From the NCBI RefSeq assembly GCF_024199925.1, contig NZ_JANADR010000001.1:7939501-8003500 (forward strand): DNA of 64,000 nucleotides, given 5' to 3'. Shown here in pieces: positions 9,031-17,779 of the stretch. Numbering within the stretch: position 1 is the stretch's first letter; each line of letters starts with the position of its first letter. A program made the translations under genes and the position numbers. Below the pieces are notes generated by a model, which was given only the letters and a program-made list of their open reading frames with translations, was not told where the DNA came from and searched no databases. This DNA is from Bradyrhizobium sp. CCGUVB1N3. GTDB lineage: Bacteria > Pseudomonadota > Alphaproteobacteria > Rhizobiales > Xanthobacteraceae.

Positions 9031-9345
9031 TCAGTTCAGGCTTCGTCCGTCGCTGCGCAGGATTGACGGTAGCCATGCTCGCTCATTCACTGGGCGCCCC
9101 AGGTGGCTGCCATAGGCCTGCTTTGCGCGATCAGGCTCGCGTCCCGCATCGACGCGTAGGACGATCTTTGCGACCTCCCGCCAGTCAGCACCATGCTCGC
9201 GGGTCACTGCCGGATCATCGTTGACCGTCGCCGTGAGACCAGTGACAAGTTTTGCCTCTTCGTCCGAATAAGAGCCGAGGCGCGGATAACTCGACTTGGT
9301 CAGAGGAGAAGAAAAAGTTTCTGGAACGCTCAGTCGCATGTTGGC
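9031..9345 (-). pseudogene. ICE-type small DNA-associated protein, broken
   Basis: The frame has SYSDEEAKLVTGLTATVNDD, DWREVAKIVLRVDAGREP and DRAKQAYGSHL. From memory this resembles the N-terminal region of small DUF2285-type proteins carried by rhizobial conjugative elements, where the next residues read RAQWM-EHGYR. Here the frame changes after SHLGR, and another frame continues as MSEHGYR and stops after CAATDEA; a TGA stands where the conserved Trp is expected. It is therefore a decayed gene. The assignment rests on recall of the pattern. Confidence 0.5.
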
Positions 9346-9364
9346 ATTTGGCATCCTTGAATCC

Positions 9365-9728
9365 CTAATCGTTTGGCTGTAGGCGCCCTAGCGCTGCGTC
9401 ATTAAGCGGATCTGAGGGGTCAATATCGAAAGCCCGAAGGCATTCGGGTTGGTACCGTTGTGTTTGGTTGGCATGCCCACTCTGGTTGCCGCTGACCCGC
9501 CGATTGACAAATCGTCCGATCCAGCCTTGGCGCGGCCCGGACCCATGACAAGACCAGAGATGACGCCCAGCGCCAGCTGCGCTGGCTCCATTCATCAACA
9601 GGCCCACATTCACACAGACCGTAGAATTGTCGACCTACCAAAGCTGGGCGGCGGCGATCAGGGTGAGCATGCTCCGTCTCGTCTTTTTCGTCATCATCCG
9701 CTCCATCTGTGATGGGCCGGGGCCCCAT
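9365..9728 (-). other. decayed exported-protein remnant
   Basis: Reading the minus strand from 9697 gives a signal-peptide-like start (MMTKKTRRSMLTLIAAAQLW) that stops at once. A different frame continues (QLALGVISGLVMGPGRAKAG, 9388-9591). This looks like a small exported protein broken by frameshifts. No family is recognised. Confidence 0.3.
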
Positions 9729-9822
9729 TGATCATTTCCCAGTTACTATTGAGCATAGTACCCCCAAATAAAAACGCCCAGCAAAATGCCGAGTGCTTCT
9801 ATTATCGGTTGTTCAGCAGAGC

Positions 9823-10080
9823 GTGATGCTCAATCGTTTCTCGCCAAATGCCCTACCGCAGACGGCGCTGACAGATCCCGAAATCAGGCTTCTTGATCAC
9901 TTGGTGAAAGACAGGGGTGGCGATCGCTCTCGACGAAGCCCGCTCTCGCACTATGTCGTCAAGATCGCGCGGCTTGGAGGGTACTTAGCGCGTGCCAGCG
10001 ATCGGCCTCCAGGAAACACCGTGATCTGGCGCGGGTTATCGCGGCTAACCGACATCGAGCTGGGCGCGCCACGATCGGCC
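9823..10080 (+). pseudogene. IS4/IS50-type transposase, C-terminal remnant
   Basis: The plus-strand frame contains LTDPEIRLLDHLVKDRGG, LSHYVVKIARLGGYLARASD and GNTVIWRGLSRLTDIELG, which together form the C-terminal end of IS4-family (IS50-like) transposases. The upstream catalytic region is absent and the frame runs on into the adjoining IS66 fragment. It is an inactive scrap. Confidence 0.75.
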
Positions 10081-10102
10081 CCAAAATTGTGGGTAATCGA
10101 AA

Positions 10103-10222
10103 GCAAAGAGACCCCATCTAGCGGAGTGAGTGAGCGATCGGCTATCGGCTGCTGTGTTTGTGAGCCGATGTGAGCTTCTATGTCTGCGCCTAGTTCTGGA
10201 ACTAAAACCCTCCATATGATCG
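10103..10222. repeat. IS66 end fragment, inverted copy of 61017-61136
   Basis: About 120 bases here match, in inverted orientation and with few differences, the tnpA-side end of the IS66 element at 57281-61143. The segment from CTTCTATGTCTGCGCC to CTAAAACC is shared. The outermost IS66 terminal bases (GTAAGCGG) are absent here, so this is a solo, truncated end lodged between an IS4-type and an IS701-type remnant. Confidence 0.85.
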
Positions 10223-10620
10223 ATGAAAGCCGCGCCAGCAGCGTCCCTCGAAGTAGCCAAGCCCGACTTCCTGCTTGAGATCCTGATAGTCGCGTTCGAT
10301 GCGCCAGCGCAATTTAGCCGTCTCTACGAGAGTCCGGAATGCCACATCCTCCGGCAATGTCGAGAGCCAGTATTTGGTAGGCTGGTCCTCGCCTTTCGGC
10401 CATTCAATCAGCAACCATTCCTCCGGCCGCTGGGTGGTTTGCCAATAATCACGGTGCGCGGCGCGGACCCGGACGCGGGCAAAGCGCGAGCTCAGCTTTT
10501 CGTTCGTTCCTTGCCGCCACGTGATGGTGCGCCAAGCTTTGGCTGGCAGGCCGATCGCGAGCGCTTTAATGGCGGCCGGCCGATGCCGACGGTTGCGGCG
10601 CATCAGTTTCGGGAGAAGGT
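10212..10620 (-). pseudogene. IS701-family transposase, C-terminal remnant
   Basis: The minus frame reads IKALAIGLPAKAWRTITWRQ, then SSRFARVRVRAAHRDY, PEEWLLIEWPKGEDQPTKYW and LRWRIERDYQDLKQEVGLGY-EG, ending RGFH. This is the C-terminal third of an IS701-family transposase including the YREXXK-like region. Homology stops exactly where the IS66 fragment begins (RGFH then unrelated residues). It may once have belonged with the N-terminal fragment at 454-800, but their identity as one element cannot be shown. Confidence 0.75.
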
Positions 10621-11055
10621 CGCGGCCCGACCTCGGCGGCACCTCTCCGTCGGCATCCAGGTCCCCCTTCGCAAAGCCGAAAGATGGGACCGTATCGGAG
10701 CCAGAAGAGGACTCGTCAGCCCGGGCGACATCATCCCGGAATGGCGGGCGACATCGAGCGGAATCAGCAGCGACGGGATCAAACTGCTCGAACAGGACAA
10801 TCGAAGCCGTTTTCAGCTCAGATTGGTTACTGGCTGAAGCCTCCTGCTCACATTGCTTGCGAGCGAAGTCGCAATCGACGGCGGCGAGCTCGCAATTAGC
10901 CGTATTGCGACAAGCCATTGGGGGCAGCTGGTTCGACAGCATACGTGTCAGGCTGCGGACCGGGGTGGGTGTGTCAGCAGCTCCCTCTATATATCGCCAC
11001 TACAACAAGTTTCCTCGGCCCGCGCAGGTCATTGATTTTGTCCAGATGAAATCGC
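10621..11055. other. no recognisable gene
   Basis: Open frames here extend the transposase remnant or are antisense to it. No domain, promoter or repeat is recognised between the IS701 fragment and the end of the LRR-Fic gene. Confidence 0.4.
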
Positions 11056-12386
11056 TTATCCGGCCGAAAACACGAGTTTGGCGTCGAACTCGGGCGCCGC
11101 TTCTCGAAGCGCAGCCTCCATGCCTTGAACTGTTTCTCGTACGACATCCTCAATCTGAGTTTGCCGAGCCCCTAAGAACACGGCCGGGGTGCGGCTAGCT
11201 GGTCCAATCGGCGGTGACGGCGGTAGTCCGTGCCGCAAAAGCACCCAGTCCATTGCCAAGCGAGCGGTTCGTCCGTTGCCATCCTCAAAGGGATGCAGAC
11301 TGGCCAGCCGCTGATGGACCTGAGCCGCGAACTCCACCACGGCCATGGGATCACTGGATGTCAAGTCGCGCTCGTTGCCTGCGGCCCAATCGGCGAAAGC
11401 GGCCATTTCTTTGGAAAGTGTTTGAGGTGGCGGATATCTTTTGGCAGTTCAAGTATTCCCGTCTGCAGCCTGCACAACCACCTCTCGCAGAACGCCGAGG
11501 CGCGTAGCCTCGTCCGCATTTCCCAGCAATATACGATTTAGTTCAAAAATGCCTTCTTTCGTGAATGGGGAATTCTTCTTCGCCCACTCCTGCACTTTGG
11601 CTGCAGCATGCTGCCATGAAGAGGCGATTTCATGATTCTCCGCCAATGTTGCGGAAGCGGAACACCGAAGCTTGTCTATGCGGAAGCCCGCATCGGCGGA
11701 TAACTCGCTTCCGACTTGACTCCACCTGCGTTTTATTTCCTCACATGTTCTAGACAAAGACAAGCGCTCCGGATGCGCTAACGCCGGAGACCGGAATACC
11801 CGGGACATGAGTGCCAGCTGTGTCCCTGTAACGTAGACAGCCAAATTTCCAAGGTTCATATCGGGAAGATTGCTCAATTCACTATTTGATGCCAAATCCA
11901 GCGTCGAAAGATTTTGAAGATTTCCCAGTGTGCTGGGTAGCAGTCGCAGCTTGCAGCCTGCCAAGCTAAGTTTCTCAAGCGCTTCGCAGTCGCCTATTTC
12001 ATCTGGCAATCCACGCAATGAGTTGAATGATAGTGAAAGCGTGGTTAGGTTCTTTAACGTCCCAATACTACGAGGCAGCTCGACAATTGAGCAATTGTCC
12101 GCAATGAGCTCCGTCAAACGCGTGCACTGGGAAATTTCATTGGGCAACTGGGTGAGCGCGGCGTTCTCCGAAATATCCAAGCGGCGCAGACGACGAATCC
12201 GATTGAGCCCAGGGGGCAGCTGCGACAAATTCAGGCCACTTAAATCTACGTCCGTCCCACCTTTGTCAAAACAGCGCAGGATGTGATCCATGGCCGCTTG
12301 CCTTTGCTCGCGTGATTGCGACGCACTTGCTTCATCTGAACCGCCACGGGTTTGCCGGAGGCTCCAACTCCTGAGAGGATGGAGCC

Positions 12387-12716
12387 ATGACAAGCAAGAC
12401 GACGAACAAGTTTTCACCCGAGGTCCGGGCTCGTGCGGTTCGGATGGTTCTGGATCATGCGAGCGAGCACCCGTCGCGGTGGGCGGCCGTGACCTCGATT
12501 GCGGCCAAGATCGGCTGCACACCGCAGACGCTGCACGACTGGGTCAAGAGGGACGAAGTCGATAGCGGACACCGGGCCGGCGTTCCGACCGACATGGCCG
12601 AGAAGCTGAAGGCGCTGGAGCGGGAGAACCGTGAGCTTCGGCAGGCGAATGAGATCCTGCGCAAGGCGAGCGCGTATTTTGCGATGGCGGAGCTCGACCG
12701 CCGGTCCAAGCCATGA
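12387..12716 (+). CDS. IS3 transposase OrfA
   Basis: A 109-residue OrfA of the IS3 family. An N-terminal helix-turn-helix ([20 protein letters not shown] to [13 protein letters not shown]) would bind the terminal repeats. It is followed by a leucine-zipper-like coiled coil ([20 protein letters not shown]) used for dimerisation. It overlaps OrfB by four bases (12713-12716); in this family a -1 ribosomal frameshift near the overlap makes the OrfAB transposase. Confidence 0.9.
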   Translation: MTSKTTNKFSPEVRARAVRMVLDHASEHPSRWAAVTSIAAKIGCTPQTLHDWVKRDEVDSGHRAGVPTDMAEKLKALERENRELRQANEILRKASAYFAMAELDRRSKP

Positions 12717-13618
12717 TCGCCTTCATCGACGATCATCGTGGGGCGCATGGGGTCGAGCCGATCTGCAAGGTCTTGCCGATCGCCCCTTCGACCTACCACG
12801 CCCATGTGGCCAGGCGGCGCGATCCTGCCAGGCTGTCGGCGCGCGCCAGGCAGGACGCTACCCTGAAGATCGAGGTTCGGCGGGTGTTCGATGAGAACTT
12901 CCGGGTCTATGGCGTGCGCAAGGTCTGGCGGCAGCTCGAGCGGGAAGGCTTCGATGTTGCCCGCTGCACGGTGGCGCGACTGATGCGGGACATGGGTTTG
13001 CAAGGAGTCATCCGCGGCAAACCCGTCAAGACCACGATCAGCGACAAGGCCGCGCCATGCCCGCTGGATCACGTCAACCGCCAGTTCAGGGCGCCAAGGC
13101 CGAACGTTCTTTGGCTCTCCGACTTCACCTATGTCGCGACCTGGACCGGCTTCGTCTACGTCGCCTTCGTCATCGATGCCTACGCCCGCAGGATCGTGGG
13201 GTGGCGGGTCTCGCGCACGGCGCATGCGGGCTTCGTGCTCGATGCGCTGGAACAGGCCCTGCACGATCGCCGGCCGGTCCATCGCGGCGGGCTCGTGCAC
13301 CACAGCGACAGGGGCAGCCAATACGTCTCGATCAAATACACCGAGCGTCTGGCTGAAGCTGGTATCGAACCTTCTGTCGGCAGCGTCGGGGACTCCTATG
13401 ACAACGCTCTCGCCGAAACCATCAACGGCCTCTACAAGGCCGAGGTGATCCATCGGCGCGGGCCATGGCGCAGCTTCGAGTCCGTCGAGTTCGCGACGCT
13501 GGAATGGGTGGACTGGTTCAACAACCGAAGGCTCCTCGAGCCCATCGGCAACATCCCGCCGGCCGAAGCCGAGCAACGCTACTACGCCATGCTGGAACAA
13601 CCCGCCATGGCGGCATAA
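12713..13618 (+). CDS. IS3 transposase OrfB (DDE)
   Basis: A 301-residue OrfB with the integrase catalytic core. Asp in [10 protein letters not shown], Asp in HHSDRGSQY and Glu in [13 protein letters not shown] form the DDE triad. The N-terminal HTH_21-type part ([16 protein letters not shown]) is complete, and the C-terminus ([20 protein letters not shown]) is typical of the family. No stop or frameshift is seen. It acts with OrfA on the ends at 12337 and 13657. Confidence 0.9.
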   Translation: MIAFIDDHRGAHGVEPICKVLPIAPSTYHAHVARRRDPARLSARARQDATLKIEVRRVFDENFRVYGVRKVWRQLEREGFDVARCTVARLMRDMGLQGVIRGKPVKTTISDKAAPCPLDHVNRQFRAPRPNVLWLSDFTYVATWTGFVYVAFVIDAYARRIVGWRVSRTAHAGFVLDALEQALHDRRPVHRGGLVHHSDRGSQYVSIKYTERLAEAGIEPSVGSVGDSYDNALAETINGLYKAEVIHRRGPWRSFESVEFATLEWVDWFNNRRLLEPIGNIPPAEAEQRYYAMLEQPAMAA

Positions 13619-13950
13619 CTTAAACCAAATTGCCTCCGGCAAACCCGGGGCGGTTCAATCTGACGTCGATGGAGCACAACACAGTTTGCTGAGAAAGAAT
13701 GATGATTTGTTTTTCGTGGGTGCTCGATTGCACCACGCTTGAAGTTCCGAGCGCAATGCGCCGGACGATTCCGCCTGATCCGTCTGCCGGCCAGAACTGG
13801 CTCGCGACATACTTGAGTGTACGTCGTCCTGAGCGCCCCCTGGATGTTGCATCGCTTGATCATCACCTAGCTCCATGCCTGCAATCGTTTCTGCAAAGCG
13901 AAGGGCATCTTCTGAGTCTCTCGATTCATCCGCCTCGCTAGGGTCCGGAC

Positions 13951-14700
13951 TCAATTGAGCCAATAGGTGACTGCGGCGGCGATGAAGGCTGCACTGAGGT
14001 AATTCCTGGCGAGTTTGTCGTATCGGGTGGCGATGCGACGCCAGTCTTTGAGTCTGCACCACATACGTTCGACGCGGTTTCGCTGCTTGTAAGCGCGTTT
14101 GTCGTAAGGAATAGGGCTGCGCCTTGATGTGGTCGAGGGGATGACCGGTTCAGCTTTGCGGCCCTTGATCAGGTGGCGCAGGTGATCGGCGTCGTATCCG
14201 CGGTCGGCGATCAGGCGGCGGAAGGGACCGATAGCGCGGACCAGATCGGCGGCAACGGTGATGTCGTTGACATTGCCGGCGGTGAGCAAAAGCACCCGAG
14301 GCCGTCCTTTGGCGTCGGTCAGGCCGTGGAGCTTCGTCGTGCGCCCGCCGCGCGAGCGGCCGATACCTTGCGCGAAGTCCCCCCTTTTGCGCCAGCGGCG
14401 GAGCGGTGGGCTTTGACGTGGGTGCTGTCGATGGCGACGGTGCCGAAGATGCCGCTATGACCGGTCAGAGCCTTGAAGATGTCGTGCCAAATCCCCTGAC
14501 GGCTCCAGCGATTATAGCGATTGTAGATCGTCGTGTAGGGACCATACCCCGCCGGGCAATCGCGCCAGCGACCGCCCGAACGCAGCATGTAGACGATCCC
14601 GCTGATCACCCGGCGATCGTCGACGCGACGCGCTCCACGCCGACCACGGGGCAACAACGGCTCGATCCGCCGCCATTCCGCATCGTTCAAAAGGTAGAGA
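13951..14700 (-). pseudogene. IS5 transposase, split
   Basis: Two minus frames cover one IS5-family (IS427-type) transposase. The first runs from about 14700: YLLNDAEWRRIEPLLPRGRR, ISGIVYMLRSGGRWRDCP, YGPYTTIYNRYNRW and VAIDSTHVKAHRSAAGAKGG (first Asp). The second starts near 14295: LLLTAGNVNDITVAADLV, LIADRGYDADHLR (second Asp) and KQRNRVERMWCRLKDWRRIA (Glu region). The change of frame near 14310 is common in this group and may be programmed. The start of the gene is cut off by the nested IS3, so this copy is inactive. Confidence 0.8.
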
Positions 14701-14787
14701 GAGCTGGCTCCGCAAATTCGGACAGTAGCTTGAGTGGATTTTCTGCCTGAGAGCGGCGAGGCTTCTTGCCGCGAATCAGGAGCGAAG

Positions 14788-15093
14788 ATGACGAAGAGGA
14801 GTCGCCGGACGCATTCTCCGGCATTCAAGGCAAAGGTGGCTTTGGCGGCCGTGAAGGGGGAGAAGACGTTGGCCGAGCTGGCGCAATTGTTTGATGTCCA
14901 TCCGAACCAGATCACGACCTGGAAGACCCAACTCCTGGAAGGCGCCGCCGGAGTGTTTGGGCAGGACAACGGACCGGCCGAGGCGCCGGTCGATTTGAAG
15001 GCGTTACATGCCAAGATCGGCGAGCTTGCGTTGGAGAACGATTTTTTGTCCGGCGCGCTCACCAAGGCGGGCCTGCTGAGCGCAAAGCGATGA
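14788..15093 (+). CDS. IS3 (IS51 group) OrfA
   Basis: A 101-residue OrfA beginning MTKRSRRTHSPAFKAKVALA, with helix-turn-helix KTLAELAQLFDVHPNQITTW and a C-terminal helical segment (KIGELALENDFLSGALTKAG). It would bind the element's ends. An AGGAGCGAAG ribosome-binding site precedes this ATG, which is preferred over the upstream one at 14734. It overlaps OrfB by four bases. Confidence 0.9.
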   Translation: MTKRSRRTHSPAFKAKVALAAVKGEKTLAELAQLFDVHPNQITTWKTQLLEGAAGVFGQDNGPAEAPVDLKALHAKIGELALENDFLSGALTKAGLLSAKR

Positions 15094-15917
15094 TCGACCG
15101 CGACCATGATCTGTCTGTCGTGCGCCAGGCGAAGGTCCTGAACCTTGCCCGCAGTACGGTTTACTATGAACCTCGGCCGGTTTCGGCCGAGGACCTTGTC
15201 TTGATGCGCCGGCTCGATGAGCTGCACCTCGATTATCCCTTCGCAGGGGCGCGCATGCTGCGATCGCTGTTGCAGCGTGAGGGCATGCAGATTGGCCGCC
15301 GCCACGTCGCGACGCTGATGAAGCGCATGGGGATCGAGGCGATCTATCGCCGTCCGAACACGAGCAAGCCCGCACCGGGCCACAAGATCTACCCGTACCT
15401 ATTGCGCGGATTGAAGATCGAGCGGCCGAACCAGGTCTGGGCAATGGACATCAGCTACATTCCGATGCGACGTGGATTCGTCTACCTCGCGGCGGTCGTC
15501 GATGTGTTCAGCCGACGGGTGTTGGTCCATCGCGTATCGATCACGATGGAGACGATATTCTGCGTCGAAGCGCTCCAGGAGGCGTTGGCGAAGCACGGCA
15601 GGCCCGAGATCTTCAACACGGATCAGGGTAGCCAGTTCACCAGCCTCGACTTCACCGGCGTGCTGCTGGACGCGAACATCGCCATCAGCATGGACGGCAA
15701 GGGTGCCTGGCGCGACAACGTGTTCGTCGAGCGGCTGTGGCGCACTGTCAAATACGAGGAAGTCTATCTGCGTGCTTACGACAGCGTGCTCGAGGCGCGA
15801 GCATCGATTTCCAAATATCTGGCGTTCTACAACCGAGGACGTCCTCACTCGAGCCTTGACGAACGCACGCCCGACGAGGCTTACTTCGGCGCGCAAACGA
15901 TGGTGACGGCCGCATGA
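15090..15917 (+). CDS. IS3 (IS51 group) OrfB transposase
   Basis: A 275-residue DDE transposase. The HTH_21 region reads YPFAGARMLRSLLQREGMQI. Catalytic residues are Asp in WAMDISYIPMRRGF, Asp in FNTDQGSQFTS and Glu in VFVERLWRTVKYEEVYL. The C-terminus (YNRGRPHSSLDERTPDEAYF) is complete. No disruption is seen, so this nested copy could still be active. Confidence 0.9.
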   Translation: MIDRDHDLSVVRQAKVLNLARSTVYYEPRPVSAEDLVLMRRLDELHLDYPFAGARMLRSLLQREGMQIGRRHVATLMKRMGIEAIYRRPNTSKPAPGHKIYPYLLRGLKIERPNQVWAMDISYIPMRRGFVYLAAVVDVFSRRVLVHRVSITMETIFCVEALQEALAKHGRPEIFNTDQGSQFTSLDFTGVLLDANIAISMDGKGAWRDNVFVERLWRTVKYEEVYLRAYDSVLEARASISKYLAFYNRGRPHSSLDERTPDEAYFGAQTMVTAA

Positions 15918-16269
15918 TCGTCGCCAACGATTTTGCTGCGGCTCTGGTCGGGCTTACGCCCTCCCGACGCCACAGCAAAATCGTAAAGCCCCGCCTTCAG
16001 CATAACCCGGCAGGAATCCACTTAATTTTCGCGGGGCGCTGTCCAAACAACCGGGGCCAGCTCTGAGCGCCTTCGCCATCCCGGCCTCCAAATCATCTTC
16101 GGAGACCTTGAATCACAAACCGGGCTCAGCCGGAATCCTTATTGAGTACAGACCCTAGCGCTTATGGACTGCTCGGTTGAGGCAACGATTCGATCGTACA
16201 TCAGATTCCTTCCCTATCGGCAGATTGCACGTTGTCGAGCGAGTGCCGCTCAATCCTGATATACAGATT

Positions 16270-16287
16270 AGCTGACCTTAACCTGAC
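16270..16287 (-). promoter_or_regulatory. possible degenerate tts box
   Basis: On the minus strand the 18-mer GTCAGGTTAAGGTCAGCT matches the recalled tts box core GTCAGCTTnTCGAAAGCT at about 12 positions, including GTCAG at one end and AGCT at the other. It lies about 70 bases upstream of the ATG of the LRR-Fic gene, a normal spacing for TtsI-controlled effector genes. The match is weak alone; position and the gene downstream raise its value. Confidence 0.35.
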
Positions 16288-16489
16288 GCACAGGCGCCAA
16301 GCATGTGTCCGGCTATCACGCGACGGCTTGGTTATCGCAATGATTCAAGCGCGCGCTTCACCAACTCTGAGTGGTGATCAGCGAGGGGTACGACTGCTGG
16401 GGACGACACCATTTGACTATTGCTCAGCCGGCAGATCAGTCAAAGGGAGGCTGGACGGCCGACGGAAATCCCGGCGACGCGATCTTGCG

Positions 16490-16884
16490 GTACACAAGGA
16501 TGGCATAACGCTGACCGTCATGGGGGCGGTGGTCTGCGGTCGGCCGATCAGGCAGGAGTCGATACAAAAGGAGCTGACCAGCCACTTTCAAAAGCTGCTC
16601 GCCTATGACCATTGCATGGTCTTTTTCACCCGACCTACGCCTACATCAAAGATGTGGAGGAAGTGATCGAATATTTGAAGGAGATGGCGGAAAAGGCGGC
16701 TCCTCCTGCATTCAAGTATAAGAATCGCGAGGACATCAAGCGGTCGGACTCGCGGCCGTCAGACTTTGTCGCCGAATACGAGCGTCCTCATGCGCCAGTC
16801 AAGGTCGTATTCCTTGTTCTAGACATGCGGCAGGAAGCGCGGCGCAAGGCTGCGAAGCTGTCGGCTGCAACCAAGTCTGGTTGA
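16490..16884 (+). pseudogene. unknown gene with a frameshift
   Basis: The first frame reads DGITLTVMGAVVCGRPIRQE, SIQKELTSHFQKLLAYDH, then loses sense. A second frame from about 16612 continues as HPTYAYIKDVEEVIEYLKEM, DFVAEYERPHAPVKVVFLVL and stops at 16884. Both halves look protein-like and the change of frame lies near 16617, so this is probably one gene of about 130 codons with a frameshift. The family is not recognised. Confidence 0.4.
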
Positions 16885-17078
16885 GAAACTGGGTATTCCT
16901 CCGTTGAGGCTTTCAATTACCCATAAACTGATCCGCGGATCGGCGAAATCATGAATCGAAAGAATCACTTGTGATTCCTTGCTGAGCACCTGATTCGCGA
17001 GGGGGCGCTCTATGGGGCTGACATTAAGGGATCGATCGGCAAAAGGCTGTTTGCGGTCCTTGGAAGGCGAATGTTGGA

Positions 17079-17551
17079 TTGATCGAGAGAGTAGTGGATG
17101 CGAGTTTAGGGACGCGCGCCTCGGCGACAGATTCCGCAAACGGCTCGCGCAGATTGGAAGCGCCATTGGTTGCTGCCGCTGATTCATTCTTGCGGATGAA
17201 TCGCGAGCAAGCTCTCCGGGCCCGCCAGGAGCTGGCCAGCAAAATGGCGGTCGCCGGCGAGATTCTGCGTGGCTCGCTGCTGGAGCGTACGGTCCGACAC
17301 ACCAAAGAATGCCCGAAATGCGCTCGCGGCGGAGGGCACCAGGTCTTCGTGCTGACGGTAAGCGACGCGGGGGGACGACTCGGCAAATCAGTGTTCGCCG
17401 CGAACGGGTTGGCGAGGTTCGCCGCTGGCTCGACAATTTTCAGAAGCTGAAGGAGGCGATCGAGACGATCAGCGAGCTCAATCACTATTTGCCGCGTCCG
17501 GAGAGAGTCGCGACAAAGCGCGGAGAGCGCGGGGGGAAGAGCTGTGATTAA
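17079..17551 (+). pseudogene. DUF6788-like transposon companion, frameshifted
   Basis: The first frame ends with GEILRGSLLERTVRHTKECP, CARGGGHQVFVLTVS, and a second frame continues as GGRTRQISVRRERVGEVRRW and NFQKLKEAIETISELNHYL. From memory this is the pattern of short DUF6788 proteins encoded just upstream of ISNCY-type transposases. A frameshift near 17360 separates the halves. The following ISNCY-like scrap supports the assignment. Confidence 0.5.
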
Positions 17552-17760
17552 GATGCGGCGTGCGCAGCTGAGCTTCGGCGACGCGCGCATCTTCCGTGGT
17601 GATACGCGCTCTGAAGGCAAGATCCTCAGCCTGTTCGAGCCATCGACAGAAATCATTCGCAAAGGCAAAGCCGGCAAGCCAAACTGCGGCGATACTGCAG
17701 CACATCGTCCGCAAGCGCGCGGATGCCGGGTGGCCGCCGCCGAGGGTGATCAGCAGATCT
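17544..17760 (+). pseudogene. ISNCY-like transposase remnant
   Basis: The frame begins MIKMRRAQLSFGD, the usual start of one ISNCY group, and jumps at once to RIFRGDTRSEGKILSLFEPS and TEIIRKGKAGKPN, which in intact proteins lies in the C-terminal half. An internal deletion has joined the two parts. Downstream sequence is out of frame. Inactive remnant; the family name is from memory. Confidence 0.6.
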
Positions 17761-17779
17761 CCTCCCAGCGCAGCAAGTG

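Larger units (their letters stand above)
12337..13657 (+). mobile_element. IS3-family element in the LRR-Fic gene
   Basis: The terminal repeats are TGAACCGCCACGGGTTTGCC on the left (from 12337) and TGAACCGCCCCGGGTTTGCC on the right (ending 13657), with a single mismatch. Flanking copies of ATC at 12334-12336 and 13658-13660 are a 3-bp target duplication, as expected for IS3. Length is 1321 bp. Both transposase frames are intact, so it may still be mobile. Confidence 0.9.
14705..16059 (+). mobile_element. IS3-family (IS51-type) element nested in IS5
   Basis: The left end reads TGGCTCCGCAAATTCGGACAG from 14705 and the right end, reverse-complemented from 16059, reads TGGCCCCGGTTGTTTGGACAG. A second shared block, AGTGGATT followed by CTGCC, lies about 25 bases further in. 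Both transposase frames are intact. The element separates the body of the IS5 element from its right end. The target duplication is not clear because AGCT-like bases overlap at both junctions. Confidence 0.85.
13941..16155 (-). mobile_element. IS5-family element, itself interrupted by an IS3
   Basis: The ends are inverted repeats: GGGTCCGGACTCAAT from 13941 and, reading inward from 16155, GGGTCTGTACTCAAT. The flanks are CTA on the left and TAG on the right, consistent with a TA target duplication. The transposase gene occupies 13951-14700 and its upstream part beyond 16059 is separated by the nested IS3 element at 14705-16059. The insertion lies in codon 15 or 16 of the LRR-Fic gene; precise removal restores that frame. 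Confidence 0.85.
11056..16201 (-). pseudogene. LRR-Fic type III effector (XopAC/AvrAC-like), disrupted
   Basis: The gene is read from the ATG at 16201-16199 (preceded by GGAAGG) through 16156, 13938-13658 and 12333-11056. The gaps are an IS5 element (13941-16155, TA duplication) and an IS3 element (12337-13657, ATC duplication). Removing both gives 534 codons plus stop in one frame. Residues 1-110 are Ser-rich and unstructured, as in secreted effectors. Residues about 135-290 form leucine-rich repeats (LPNEISQCTRLTELIADNC and similar). A TGA at 11449-11451 (codon 404) interrupts GNT*TAKRYPPPQTL; a CGA would fit the Fic family there. Residues 456-467 are the Fic core HPFEDGNGRTAR. AvrAC, an LRR-Fic uridylyltransferase of Xanthomonas, has the same layout and, from memory, nearly the same length. 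In this state it is inactive. Confidence 0.85.

Noticed and set aside
14319..15383. A 354-codon minus-strand open frame spanning the IS3/IS5 junction
   Set aside because: Only its last third is the IS5 transposase; the rest is antisense to the nested IS3 genes, so it is not one gene.
16060..16140. Protein-like minus-strand peptide FKVSEDDLEAGMAKALRA at the right end of the IS5 element
   Set aside because: It is preceded by a stop, lies partly in the IS5 end and cannot be joined to the transposase in frame, so no gene is claimed.
16819..17436. A 205-codon minus-strand open frame
   Set aside because: It is antisense to the DUF6788-like remnant and rich in Arg, Pro and Ser without any domain; taken as a shadow.
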